Shown: positions 47,031-58,796 of the stretch, piece by piece
Position numbering within the stretch: position 1 is the stretch's first letter
Layout of the letters: each line of letters opens with the position of its first letter
Assembly (NCBI GenBank): GCA_963978905.1
Contig: OZ022256.1
Location: 7,485,501 to 7,549,500, forward strand
Origin: Trichostrongylus colubriformis
Lineage: Eukaryota; Nematoda; Chromadorea; Rhabditida; Trichostrongylidae
Reading direction: 5' to 3'
DNA: 64,000 nt
Notes under the pieces: model-generated
The model's input: only the letters and a program-made list of their open reading frames with translations
The model's database searches: none
Told to the model about the DNA's origin: nothing
Translations under genes and position numbers: made by a program

Positions 47031-48535
47031 AATGGCACGCAATGCCTTTTAGAAATAAACTTTCATGACAGCAGGAAACCTTAGCTCACAGAGTCAATTA
47101 AATTTAAAAATCAAGATGCAATGAGAATAAAAGATGTAGTTAACTACCGAAGAATTGTTTTCTGCGATCCTTTTCGAAAATATTGCCTTCAACTTGGTCC
47201 CTTCACACTGCACTTGATCCTCATTGGGGAATATTGAAATAACTCTGTCAATCTTTGGGTTGTTTTTGATTCTCCAGGTGAGCATTTGGCTATTTTCAGG
47301 AGAGGCGGTGAGTATAGAAGCTTAATATTGTATGGAACTATGTGTAAAGTGATTTTGCATACACGTATCATCTCCGACGTTAACGACGATTCCAAAATTG
47401 CTACAAACACGTTGAAATAAATTTTCGAAAAATTCCAGCAAAAAAAAAAAAAACCGTAAAAGCGTTTCGGTAGTCCGAGCTCGCAATAGAACTGCCCACT
47501 TCTGGAAAGGAGAAGGAAGCATTAGAGTAATTGTTCTCGTAAGCCATTGAAATTATCGAGGACCCACGATCAGGCAAGAAAAGACGCAGTTTCAAAACGT
47601 CTCAATGAAAGTGGTAGCTTTGTTATTTCAATACCATGGTTTGTATTTGAATCAGTTGCCAGGATGCCTGCTGACTGAGAGTGACTGCTGCTCGGCCTGG
47701 AACACCTACACTGTACACAAGATTGAATCTCATTTGTAACTAATTTTTTGAAAGCTTCTCCGGTATATGCCCCAAAAAGGTTTAAGCATTGCTTCATTGT
47801 TCGACTATTTTAGATAGTAAAACAAACATAATAAACAGAAAGGATTCAAGCAAAAAAAACGTGCGCTACAATTTTTTACCTCCCACAATTTCCTTTATCA
47901 AATTCTCCCTGTACATCGGGTCGGAAGGAACCTAGAGTTGTGAAGGAACGGCGAAGGGTGCGCCACGCCTTCGATTCTGCGACAGATCCGTCAACTATTT
48001 ATTGCACAAACTGAATCCAGCAATTCACTGCGGGGTTCAAAACTCGTTCAGTTATTTGCGTGGTCTTCTCAACAAACAACCGTTACTACTGACCCTCGAG
48101 TTATTTATGGAGTCCAAAACAGTTTTTATATATGAAAACTGATTGAATATTATGATATTATCAAAATATAAATAGTAATCGATCGGATGTACCAGAAAAT
48201 GTTGATTCTCCTCAAGCAGGATCTATGACTTCCTATAAGTAAGCGCACTGAATCGATGGTATCAGCTCGTCTGGAACCGTAAATTGCTGGTTGCCTTGAG
48301 ATAGCTGGCATACTATGAATCACCCGTTTTTCATCTCGAAAGACGATTAAGATTTGATTGAAATGAGAGAACATCTATCTATGCACAAATGGAATGAAGG
48401 TCAATTCCCTTTGGGACGATTACGTATATGTTGTATGTATTATACGAGATACCTAATTTAAATTTTAAATTCATAAAAATTTGAGAATCAAAATCGGCTT
48501 TAACGGTACTTCACTACCCTTAGTGGGCAAAGGTA

Positions 48536-48895
48536 GTGTAGTCAGGGCACTACCAGGTGTCGATGAAAATAGCCGCTTCAGTAAGGCACGCTCCACCAGG
48601 TACCAAATACTTCCCTAACCCCCCCCCCCCCCTCCCTTTTTCAACCTACCAGTGACTGTTGCCGGATTGTATACTTGCAACGTATTTTATTGCTTGTATT
48701 CTTACTTGAAGTGAAAAGATATTTCCCCCATACGAGTGCGCTGCGAAATACCCTTCCCTTCCCATCTGCTTATTGCGAGATTAGATTCTAGCGCTTATCG
48801 CAGATCTGTGCAGGAGCGACCCCTTTCCGTCCGGTCAAATACGACCCCCTCCCTCTTGAGGAATCCTCGACTGCCGGTGTACCCTGAGGTCTTGA
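48536..48895 (+). repeat. Poly-C repeat family, copy 2
   Basis: Contains AATAGCCGCTTCAGTA, a 14-C run (48619-48632), CAGTGACTGTTGCCGGATTG, CTGCTTATTG.GAGATT and TCCGGTCAAATACGACCCCC. Longest copy together with 55126-55440. Confidence 0.65.
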
Positions 48896-49085
48896 ACCTT
48901 TGTAACGTAGGGACACCCTCAGCCTTTCAAAAACAACTCTTAACAACTCCTACCGATCCTATTACAGAGGAACTTTGATAAATGAAATTTTGGAAAGTTG
49001 AAAGATTGTAGCGCACATTTTTTGCCTGCACATTCTCCCTCTGCAAATTATGTTTTTTAAAACTATCCATTAATTCAGCAAAATA

Positions 49086-49761
49086 TTGGGTAGTCTAAAA
49101 AGTTTTTTCGTATTTTCAAATACCGCTTTTTGCCTCAAAACTGCTTTCCAGAAATTTCTTCTGTACATATATATGTTCTCACGCATCTATAGGTATTGTT
49201 GTCTTCCATCTCCCGGATAACCCTTTTCGGCAAAACAAACATATCAACGGTCAACCTCATTTTCAATACAAAAATTATAAAAAATTTTTTCTTTGAATGG
49301 CGTTAGACAGGGAAAGGAAAAGGTGATAATCCGATGGAGCAAGATCAGGGCTATAAGGTGGATGGGGCAGCAATTTTTATCCAAGCTCGAGAATTTTTTG
49401 GCGAGTCATTTTTTCAATAGTGGTAAAAAAAATTTTAAAAACTTTTTTTGAAAAAATTCTCGAGCTTGGAAAAAAAATTGCTGCCTTATGGCCCTGATCT
49501 TGCTCCATCGGATTATCACCTTTTCCTTTCCCTGTCTAACGCCATTCAAAGAAAAAAATTGAAATTAAAAACGAGGTGACTTTTGATATTTTTATTTTGC
49601 CGAAAAGGGTTATCCGGGAGATGAAAGACAACAATACCTATAGATGCGTGTGGACTAGTACTACATATACATATATGTACAGAATAAAAAATATTGTGGA
49701 AAGCAGTTTTGAGGGAAAAAGCGGTATTCAAAAATACAAAAAGACTTTTCAGACTACCTAA
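49086..49761. mobile_element. Inverted dimer of mariner 3' halves, element 2
   Basis: Ends are inverted repeats of about 40 bases (T.GGTAGTCT.AAAAGT...) next to TA. Both arms encode the mariner block PHPPYSPDLAPSDYHLFLSL or its core and a C-terminal LPKR..REM.DNN, pointing outwards: - strand in the left arm, + strand in the right. The centre (about 49423) has a short AT-rich spacer. The catalytic Asp of APSDYH is kept, but the first two are absent. It differs from element 1 in sequence, so the same structure arose twice. Confidence 0.85.
49485..49761 (+). pseudogene. Mariner transposase C-terminal remnant
   Basis: Right arm of the inverted element: PDLAPSDYHLFLSLSNAIQ, then a diverged tail with LPKRVIREMKDNNTYR matching the usual LPERWQ..VDNNG.Y block. 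Frame is interrupted between the two. No catalytic N-terminal part is present. Confidence 0.7.
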
Positions 49762-50524
49762 TATTTCGTTATTTCGTTCTTTCAGCAATAGCTTGGCTAG
49801 TTGATAAAGTTGGATTAGTCGATAAAGTTGTAATTGCTTGTAATATCGCTGTTTATTGAATATAGCAAGTTACTTGTTATTGTTGAGGAGTATTATTTCA
49901 GTATAATACACCATTATTACGCTGAGAGCTATCATTTTATATTACTATACCATTTATTATATCATTAGTATACTTCATTATTAAGTAGTATAGTAGTTAG
50001 TAAATCGATAAGTAGTGGAGAGGATTGCATGGCAATGCATGTGACCAGCTTGGTTTGTATTTGAGATTAATACCCCTATCAGGCAGGGGATTAGCCTCTG
50101 AATGAGAAACTGATAACACATGAACAGCTTCCTCGGCCAAGCGAGGGCAAATTAAAGGGCAGATTGATGCTGTAGAGTGAGAACTTTGATGGGAAGGACA
50201 AAAAGCGAGTACAGGCGAAAGTGGGGAAAAGTGTAAAAAAGCGAAGGTTATCTAACCAACAGTTTGTTTTCGAAGAAAAACAACGATCCATTGAATGGCC
50301 ATTAATAAACAAATTTATGGCTGCAAAGACTATCTCCATGGAAACAACAAGGCGGTGTCGTTATGGCATGATTACCTTGAGAATACAAAACTGCTGATGT
50401 ATTGAGCGTTGTTTAATTCCCTCTCGGATGCGCCAAACATCTTATTTTAATTCAGAATCATTAGCTTTATGAAAAAAATTCGAATTAAAAACTAAAAATC
50501 AAAAAGCGACTCGTGGGACCGTGT

Positions 50525-50665
50525 GCGTCAGTGTCGTTAACCTCCCAGACGAGCATGATACCTGTTCGATCACTTCGAATCGGTGAAAAAATTTTTGGCC
50601 CGAGCAATGTTCATCCGTGATTTGATCCCAGGACCAATCAATGTGAGCGGTGCCTCTAATGCTCC
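50525..50665 (-). repeat. SINE fragment, diverged
   Basis: Reverse-strand match to the SINE: AACCTCCCAGACGAGCATGA, then GTGATTTGATCCCAGGACCA. Tail is missing. Confidence 0.45.
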
Positions 50666-51050
50666 TCCTACCTTAATGGGTTTGGCTTCCATTCAGATAA
50701 CCCTCGGGGCAATACGCATTTGTCTGGCACAAACGTTGCCGCATGTTTTGTGATCTTTCATACGAAATCACTGTCGGTGAGTGGCATCTAATCACAGATT
50801 TTCTAGGGTGATCATACTGTATTAGATGAAAAGATGATTCTGCAAAACTATCTGCGTGTCTACTATACAGCTTTTTACAAGTAAATGGCGTAACAATAAC
50901 AGACAGCCTAATTAAATGTACCGTTAGCAATTCCTTGGGATATTTTCAGATTAATTCCAATTTAATAGACTTAATAAGGAAAAAAGAAAGACTATTTCTC
51001 GAACAGTTTCCAAGAAAATAGCGGGATTTTCCGTATATAGTATTGCGGTA

Positions 51051-51345
51051 TAGGTGGAGGTGGTATAGTGACAGATAGCGCACCCCACTCTTGTGGTGCG
51101 GGGATCAATCTCGCACAAACACCTGCCTAGACCAACCAAACCTTCCGTCCATTGGTTACGGGTGAACTGTATCAGGCTTGTCTGGGAGGATGAAAGCACT
51201 GACTCGTACATCGTCTGGCCACCGCGAATCATTGGTTGGGGCCAAATCGCATTCACCTACCACCACGACTCTGAATGGAACTAGAATGCGCGGCGCATCC
51301 CGCAGAAGGGGTAACCCCAAAAACTTTATCCTTTATCCTTTTATT
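51051..51345 (+). repeat. tRNA-derived SINE, copy 2
   Basis: Full layout: TAGGTGGAGGTGGTATAGTG, GGTGCGGGGATCAATCTCGC, GTCTGGGAGGATGAAAGCAC, CACCTACCACCACGACTCTG, and a tail of AAAACTTTATCCTTTATCC. Confidence 0.7.
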
Positions 51346-52145
51346 TGCGGTATATAGCTGTACTTGAACAAGTGTCTGAGTTCAGACATTTTCAGGCCAG
51401 CCTAAAAATCCACAATTAACACAAATCAGTCCCCTTTCGAGGATGTCAATTCATTCCACTTCCATTTAAATGAGGTTGTAGGGGACAAACATCGGCATAC
51501 GGACATGGTACTACTAATTCGCAGAAGCCGGAAAAGTAGTGAAAGTAACTCCCGAGTCTGAAGAACCACTCCTCTCGTAGAAATTCAAGATTCATCAGTG
51601 AACTGAAGTCAGTGAGAGGTACGAGGGTGTCAAAAAGGAGGTAAAAATGAGTGTAATATGTATGAGTAAGCAGAACTTATTTAGGTAATGTCAAGAATGG
51701 AAGAATATGGTAGATGTAACAACGCTATTAGCCATTTACCGTAGCCTGCGGTAATGTTAACGCGGTAAATACCGGAATACAATGTGCTAACATCATGTTT
51801 TCACACCTTTGACCGAAGTAATTACCTTGTGAATTTGCCTCTATGTTGATCAAGGGACACGGCCAAAGGCACATGCCATTTTGACAGGAATCGTGAGATC
51901 CACTCAAGGGATCAAAATGGGCATCAGTAGGTTTTTCCACATATGCAACATTAGTTGTTAGGCAAGGAAAGGTGTAGATGGAGTTGTGAGAGGGAATTGC
52001 GACTCAGCCGGAGAAAGGCAATTGACGGAGGGTGAATAGAACTGTTGGAAACTACAAGATCCCTTAAAAATTTCCTGGCATTTCTAAGTGAAAATTTGGA
52101 TGCTTCAAGTATTTTGATGAAAGTGAATACCTTGAAGTCCGCTCT

Positions 52146-52558
52146 TCAAGGGTGGTCACGCCATCCTTGCAGGACACATCCATGCCAAGCGTCGCGATTC
52201 CTTGCCACTTGCCGCCATCTTTGACCAAAGATCTTCTTCATTGGGTCGCTCCATCTGGTTGGTGGTCTTCCCAGCGGTCTCTTCACTCCACGAGGATACC
52301 AGTCGGTCACTCGGCACGTCCATCGGTTATTTCTGAGACGGGCAACATGGCCGGCCCATCGCTTCTTCGAATCGTAGATGGTTTCGATCACGTCTCTAAC
52401 GCAGGTTCGCCTCCGGATCTCGCGACTGGGAATCTTTTGCATAACCGACACACCACACATAGTTCGTTCCATAGCCCTTTGCGTCACTGCCAGCCTGTCT
52501 TCCTCAGCCCGAGTTGTATTCCATGTCTCGCATCCGTAAACTAAAGTTGATGAAAGTG
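52146..52558 (-). mobile_element. LINE (RTE-like) 3' end, reverse transcriptase C-terminus
   Basis: On the - strand an open frame reads LVYGCETWNTTRAEEDRLAV, then RWAGHVARLRNNRWTCRVTD and PRGVKRPLGRPPTRWSDPM. This is the familiar C-terminal block of non-LTR endonuclease-reverse transcriptases common in nematodes. Only about 135 residues remain; the endonuclease and RT palm upstream are missing, so the copy is 5'-truncated and dead. No poly-A tail is obvious. Confidence 0.88.
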
Positions 52559-53702
52559 ATGCTCAGCAAATCATTTATTCAGATCTTCATAAGCCATTGA
52601 AGCTTTCACATCGATAGGCGATTTTTCCAGAATGCAACCATAGATGACATTTCTTGAAGGTGCCCCTCAAGGTGGTAATGACGGAAGTATGGGAAACTAT
52701 CAGCGGAAGTGTGAAGGACCCAGTGGCATATTTGCTCTTAATTTCTCAAATTTTAGGTGTTAATAAGGAGACAACAGGAATTTGTCCCAACTGAGTATAT
52801 TTCAACAGCAATCAACCAGGTGCTCAGGAACAATTAGGCTCTTAATGGTAACAAGCAAACGATTAACACTTTAGCGAGAAGATGTGGCCGAGAAAGGATT
52901 AGATGAGATGGGTCGAGGATCTGTCCGGTCTACTGGGCCAGGAAATCCATATCTGTGACTTTTGAACAGCTGCTACTTACGGCATAATTATTTTTGAATT
53001 ATTTTCGCATTATATTATCGGGACAGAATGATATTTATCATGAGACACATCTGTAACCGACAACATTCAGTCACTTACGCAGTTCGCGATTATAAAATGA
53101 AGTAGTGGCCAAACTAAAAAGGATAACAGTATGTCAACGAGTAAGTAAAGATGGATATGTATGATTAATATAACATCAAAGCAAGCAACAGTTACAAGTA
53201 TGTCTTGCACTGACTATCCCTTCCTCTGCTGTGCCATGAACCCCTTTCATCGTCAGATTTACAGAAGCTTGTGAATTTACAAACGAATCCTATTTCCTAA
53301 CGAATCGATTCCGGCTCACAGAATTCGAACGGAACCAAATTCAGTTGGTTCCAATATTCTACTCTATTTAATTAGAAGAACTATCTGGGGAAATGGGAGG
53401 AATCGGATAACCAATGAGTGTCTTTCTCCAACCCTACCCCTGTCAATAAATGTGAGACGCAAAATAGTTATATCTCTTTTGCATGGTGTTTTGCGATTTT
53501 CAGATCAACTGCTGTTTTGAGGAACTGCACCAACATTCTCATAATATATTAGCATTTCTGAGTGTCCATGTTCCACGTAATCCAAGAATGGCTTCTTTAA
53601 CAAGCGCTCAATTATTTCCATACTACGTGGCTGATTAATTCCGCGGAAACTAACGCTTTAAACACTTCTAGGTATGTGCAGCCATCATTTCATCTTATTA
53701 CG

Positions 53703-54012
53703 ATAGCGGAGATGATTCAGTGACAGGTGGTGCTCAGTGTCACCCTCATGGTGCAGGGATCAAATCCCGCATCCCACTACGCCCAGCTCAACCAGGCCTT
53801 CCATCCCACTCGGGGTCAGTGAACTGACATCAGACTAGTTTGGGAGAATGACAACGCTAACTTGTACATCGACTTGCCCCCCCCCCCCCTCATGAGACAT
53901 TGAATAGGCCAAATAGCATTCACCTACCACCACGATTCCTATAGGAATTAGAATGCGCAGCGCATCCCAACAATAGTGTGATTGACGTCAAAAACTATCT
54001 TTCCTTTACTAT
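53703..54012 (+). repeat. tRNA-derived SINE, copy 3
   Basis: GCGGAGATGATTCAGTGACA, then GTGCAGGGATCAAATCCCGC (clear B box), GACATCAGACTAGTTTGGGA, a 13-C run (53877-53889) and AACTATCTTTCCTTTAC. Confidence 0.65.
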
Positions 54013-54540
54013 AGCATATTATTGCTATCTTTCATAATTTCATTTATTTACTTTAGTACTTCTTCGATGCTATAAAGAGTATTGTTAGTGTTCATTATTG
54101 AGCGAAATTATTACATTGCACAAAATTCATCGCCTACAAGGTAAGAAACAGCTTCTGCCTTTTTTGTGCCACGATGTATGTAGGCTGAAGCCTCGTCGGA
54201 GAATCCCCAACGGGGAGGGATTCTATTTTGAATTTGAACTTGAGGTTCGTATTTGGGGTTCAAGGGGATCGCATATTTCGCAAATGTTCATCGGCAAATC
54301 CTTCACCTTTGCGCACTCTTGACGAGAAGCCATGCATCGTTTTTGAGCCGATTGGTCGATTTTTTTCAAAAGGTCGTCAATCGCTAGTCATTTTTTATAT
54401 TAGATAGCCGGGTGCAGAGAAGGCGTCGAGAAAAGGGAATTGTTGTTCATGGAATTCCGGAGGGACTTCTACCGGAGAACCCATTTTCTAGGAAGTCGCA
54501 ATCTTTAGAAGCTTTTCTCAATTCAAGGCTCGGCTCTGGT

Positions 54541-54562
54541 AAGTTTGTATGCATACAAACTT
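54541..54562. repeat. Perfect 22-bp palindrome
   Basis: AAGTTTGTAT followed at once by its exact inverse through GC, with no spacer. Function unknown. Confidence 0.6.
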
Positions 54563-55125
54563 GCATGTAACGTCCAGATATCGAATCAGCGGAAGCCGTT
54601 AGGGTCAACACACGAAGTCATAAACGTAATCAGTTGTCAATGATCGTAAAACGTATTTGTTATCTCTAGACTGTCCACTAATTTGACTCATATACAGTGA
54701 CTAAGCCAGTCATTTGGACAGTCTGACAAAGCTGCAGCTTATTTTTATCACTTACAATTGCACACAAACAAGGAACCGTGTGGCGATAATGTCGCCATAA
54801 CCCCCATGATCCGGGATGGAAATCCGGAGAGGATCAGTTTCCTAATCAGTTTCCCAAAAAGTTAGCAGGCACATAGTCAGCAGGAGCGGATTTGAAACCA
54901 GCTTGAAAATTGTAGTGACATACACACATGACTCTACCAACCACTCTACCGAAAGGAGCTATGGCTCTTAATAAAAAGCGATAGCATGGCCCATCACAAA
55001 ACGTATTTTTGCTCACACATGCCAGCAGTTCTCGCTAAGTACCTCTTTGTGGACGACTCGATAGTAATTACTTGTAATTATCAAACATTCCTCACTCCTT
55101 CATATAAGTGCAGATGCTTGTGGTC

Positions 55126-55440
55126 AGGGCACTCCCAGGTGTTGCGGAAAATAGCCGCTTCGGTACGACCCCCCCCTTTCTATGACCTCTACATTACCAG
55201 TGACTGTTGCCGGATTGCGTAGTTACAATGCTTGTTTCATTACTATTCCTGAGGTTAAAAGACATATATTTCACATTTTGTCGCACGAATTCGCGGTGGG
55301 ATACCCCTTGCTTTTCTTCTGCTTATTGGAGATTCAGATTCGAGCGTATCGCTGACCTCTGAAGGTACGACCTCTTACCCTTCTATTCGGTCAAATACGA
55401 CCCCCTGTCGAGGAATCTTCTACTCTCGGAGTACCCTGCT
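55126..55440 (+). repeat. Poly-C repeat family, copy 3
   Basis: Contains AAATAGCCGCTTCGGTACGA, ACCAGTGACTGTTGCCGGAT, CTGCTTATTGGAGATTC and CGGTCAAATACGACCCCC, in the same order as 48536-48895. Confidence 0.65.
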
Positions 55441-56751
55441 TGTGGTGATAGAAGTTATACAAATTTCCGTGCTCTAGACAGCATAGTGAATAAGGATGTC
55501 ATCCAGATTCACATTCAATGCTAGATCGGAACCACAAAATCTTGGGTGATTTTTAGTTTACTCGATCAACCATTGCTATTCGACTTCCTGGCGAAGATAC
55601 AGCTCTGGGATTCTGAATCCATATCAGATCTCACGGGGACAAAAAGACAGCTTAGTGCTTTTGAAACATGAACACTTCATAAGCCGGATATTCAGGCAGT
55701 AGCACATCAAAATGACAAACAGCAGAAAATAACCAAACCCATACTAATTCACAATCTCGCTACTGGTATGCGCCATGCAAACATATTTAAAATAATAATA
55801 AAGGGGCAAAGTATAAAGTGTAATAATGCAATAGCATTATCGTAGTTCTCGGGAATGAATAAGCATCGATAGAAAGCGAATCGTCATTGTTTTGGGAACA
55901 GAAGACCGATCACGGCCGTAACGTCAACATTCGCGCGAACGCGGAAAATGTTCCTGGAAGATAAGAACTGCAAACGCGTCCGACAACTTGCTCTCGCTTA
56001 TAGGTCATAAACCACAAGGAGCACCGAGGTCATTGTAGGAATTATACTTGATGCTTTAGATAGGTATTATATAAGATCAAAAGCTTAGGAAAAGCCAGCA
56101 TGGTATACCGTAGTCGGTATTGGGTTCAACACAGTCATACACCGTCACTTACAAAGTGCGGTTGCTGCGAATACATGTGCTTAGCATGATTTAAAATCTT
56201 ATTTTTTGATGTTTAACTTATTCTCCAACAGATCCTGCGTGTATCACAAAATTTGTCTACCATCAAAGGCATCGGGAGAGGGGCAAGGAAGGAAAACCTG
56301 TGACGAAAGGCGCGTTGAAAAACGCACCGTTAGAGTGCAAATACGATTCGAGCGCGTTTCACCTCGAAGTTCACACTTCAGACGGTCTAACGCTACTGTC
56401 ATTTGATATCGCTTAGGGCGAATTTGATTTTTTGTCATCTACTGTGAAATAGCACACATCAACAAACAAGTGAAATACTGAAAGGGAGAATAGGCGAAAA
56501 GAGAGAAGAAGTATGACTACAAAAAAAAAACTCAATGAATTGGGTGGGTGTCGTTAGGCGCGGCCCTGTGCGCTGATCAACCAGCGGGGGCATAGGTTTT
56601 TTCTACCACCGTAACGAAGGCCATCCAACGCATCTTCTGCGTCCCATAACTTGTCTAAATCATCATACCCTCGGATTTCCGTGATTGATAATTACCCTGG
56701 AAAGAACCTTGTTCACTAAACACCCGCTGCACGTTACTGACAATGAAAGAA

Positions 56752-57052
56752 AAAGGATAAAAGGATAAAGTTTTTGGCGTTAATCAATCCCTTGTGTGGG
56801 ATGCGCCGCACATTCTAGTTCCATTCAGAATCGTGATGGCTGGTGGATGTGATGTGGCCTATACAATGAATTGCGGTGGCCAGCCGATGTACAAGTCAGT
56901 GCTTTTACCCTCCCAGACGAGTCTGGTACCAATTCGCCGACCCCGGAGAATGGAAGGCTTGATTGGCCTGGGCGGGCGTTGATGCGGGATTTGATCCCCG
57001 CACCATGAAAGTGGGGTGTGCCCACCTGTCACTACACCACCTCCGCCCACTG
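56752..57052 (-). repeat. tRNA-derived SINE, copy 4
   Basis: Full-length reverse-strand copy. On the - strand: GGCGGAGGTGGTGTAGTGAC, GTGCGGGGATCAAATCCCGC, GTACCAGACTCGTCTGGGAG, and a tail of AACTTTATCCTTTTATCC. The best preserved copy, with both polymerase III boxes. Confidence 0.72.
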
Positions 57053-57788
57053 ACAATAAGATATAGCTTGTATTCATCTCCAGAATGATTGTCATGCAAC
57101 CCCTTCCCTCACCTCCAAAAAGCAGGCAGTGTTTTCTATTGTTCAAAATGTAGAGGACACGAAGGAAAAGACGTGTCGTATGGTCTGCGTTATGACGGTG
57201 ATCCACACTTAAGGTCTTGCTGAGGTGTCGTGTGATCAAAAAACGAACTACAACCCATCGTCGCTCATACCGTGAGCTAAAATTGCCTGCTCCCGATGCC
57301 TTTAAAGAATTCTGTTTAATATCAACTGCGAGTTTGAGTTCAGTTGTATCCGACAGATTCGATCACTGCAACTATTCTGCTATGCTGGACTTATTATTTT
57401 GAATACAAAAATTGCAGTGTTTCGTGCAAAAGATTACAGTTAAGGTAGGTGTCCAACACTCTAAGCCCTTCAGCCAGTTCAGCTCATAAAATCTGCACGT
57501 GCTCTGCACCTTATTCACTGACGTGGTTCGAGCATCAGACCTTCTCACTGTGATCCGTTACTGATGATAGCAAAGCACATATGCCGTAAATCAGAAGAGT
57601 AGGAAAAACTGTAGTTGCTTAAAAATCCGACAAAAAAGAAAAAATCAAAACGCTTTCTAATATAACAAACCCTTTTTCATTCTACACTTTGCCTTACTTT
57701 AATTTGAACAAAACCTTGACCATTTCCTTTGGTTCAAAAAAGAAAAATGAGAAAAACTAAAGTTACTAAGTTATGGGCAAAAGCTTCG

Positions 57789-57860
57789 GTGCCGGACGGG
57801 ACTCGAACCCGCACTTCATCCTTTCCGGGGATATGTGCTAATCCATTACACTACCGACAC
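57789..57860 (-). tRNA. tRNA-like gene, anticodon position GGA, likely pseudogene
   Basis: A 72-nt cloverleaf folds on the - strand: 7-bp acceptor stem (GTGTCGG with CCGGCAC, one G-T), D arm (GTGT/GCAC), 5-bp anticodon stem (TATCC/GGATG), 4-base variable loop and T arm (GCGGG, TTCGAGT, CCCGT). The anticodon loop is CCGGAAA, so position 33 is C where U is nearly universal. The three bases at 34-36 (GGA) would read serine codons, but serine tRNAs need a long variable arm, absent here. Stems are intact, so it could be transcribed; coding identity is doubtful. Confidence 0.7.
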
Positions 57861-58001
57861 CACCTTCACCTTAACTCAGCTTTCTGAATGGTATATTTAC
57901 CATAGCTTATCAGCACTCACACGTATAACGTGTTGAGTCGGTTGGCCAATATCGGCATCGAACCGTGAAGCTGAAAGCTTTAGTAATGATTTTGATATTT
58001 T

Positions 58002-58096
58002 TAATTTTTGATAACTGCTGTTTATCGCCGCAGCTCGCGATGCGAGTAACTTTCGCATCGCGAGCTGCGGCGATAAACAGCAGTTATCAAAAATTA
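58002..58096. repeat. Perfect 44-bp hairpin with 7-base loop
   Basis: Positions 58002-58045 are the exact inverse complement of 58053-58096, with loop GTAACTT. The inner half is GC-rich (CGCCGCAGCTCGCGATGCGA). The pairing continues weakly outside. A perfect long stem means recent origin or active maintenance. Confidence 0.9.
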
Positions 58097-58118
58097 GAAA
58101 AACTAAAGATATTTTGTA

Positions 58119-58355
58119 GAATGTAAGCGTTGCTGCTTGTGCTTGAGACATGGGAGCACCCCATCCTTCAGAACATAGCCAAAAAGCTAAAAAAAATTGA
58201 ATTCACCGAAAACCCAACAATATGCACTAAGACGAATGTATGCATTGCTACTTGCGCTTGAGACAAGAGATCACCCCTTCTTACAAAACTATAGACAAAA
58301 AGCTGAAAAAGAAATCGAACTTACTAAAACCTAACAATATGCACCACGACACCAT
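58119..58355 (+). repeat. Tandem duplication, two units of about 115 bases
   Basis: Unit 1 (58119-58232) and unit 2 (58233-58355) share TGCTTGAGACA, AAAAAGCT.AAAAA and CCTAACAATATGCAC-like blocks. It follows directly after the perfect hairpin. Confidence 0.6.
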
Positions 58356-58796
58356 TGAACTCTGCGATCATAGAAAATCGCATAGAATTACTCTGACACA
58401 AAGCTTTCGGGGTTTTTCCAGGCGGGATAACCTGTTTGAGCAGAGGGCAAGAATTGTGAGCATAATGACAATGTGCTTAGCGATAATAACACATCGGTGA
58501 GCGACGTACAGCTGGCGCTGTCAAACCGCCAATTTCCGATTTTTCTTTACCTCAGCGTCGCTTAACCTCTCCAATAAAAACAACCAAGCAGTACACGAAT
58601 CACCTTCGACATTCGCAATAGGATACCTGTTGCAGATCAGAATCACGATTAAAATAATCACCCAAGTAAAAATTGAGCTCTTCTGCCGCCCATATAACAG
58701 TCTTGTATTTGCTTACTAAGGTGTGCAAAGTTTCACGCGAAAAAAACAAGGAGCCACTTAAGCTCCTCAAAGTGACTCCGACGGGATGGGGCATCC

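Noticed and set aside
56825..57099. Open frames with a repeated PASTPAQANQAFHSP-like string
   Set aside because: They are chance translations of the SINE sequence; the same nucleotides recur in the other SINE copies.
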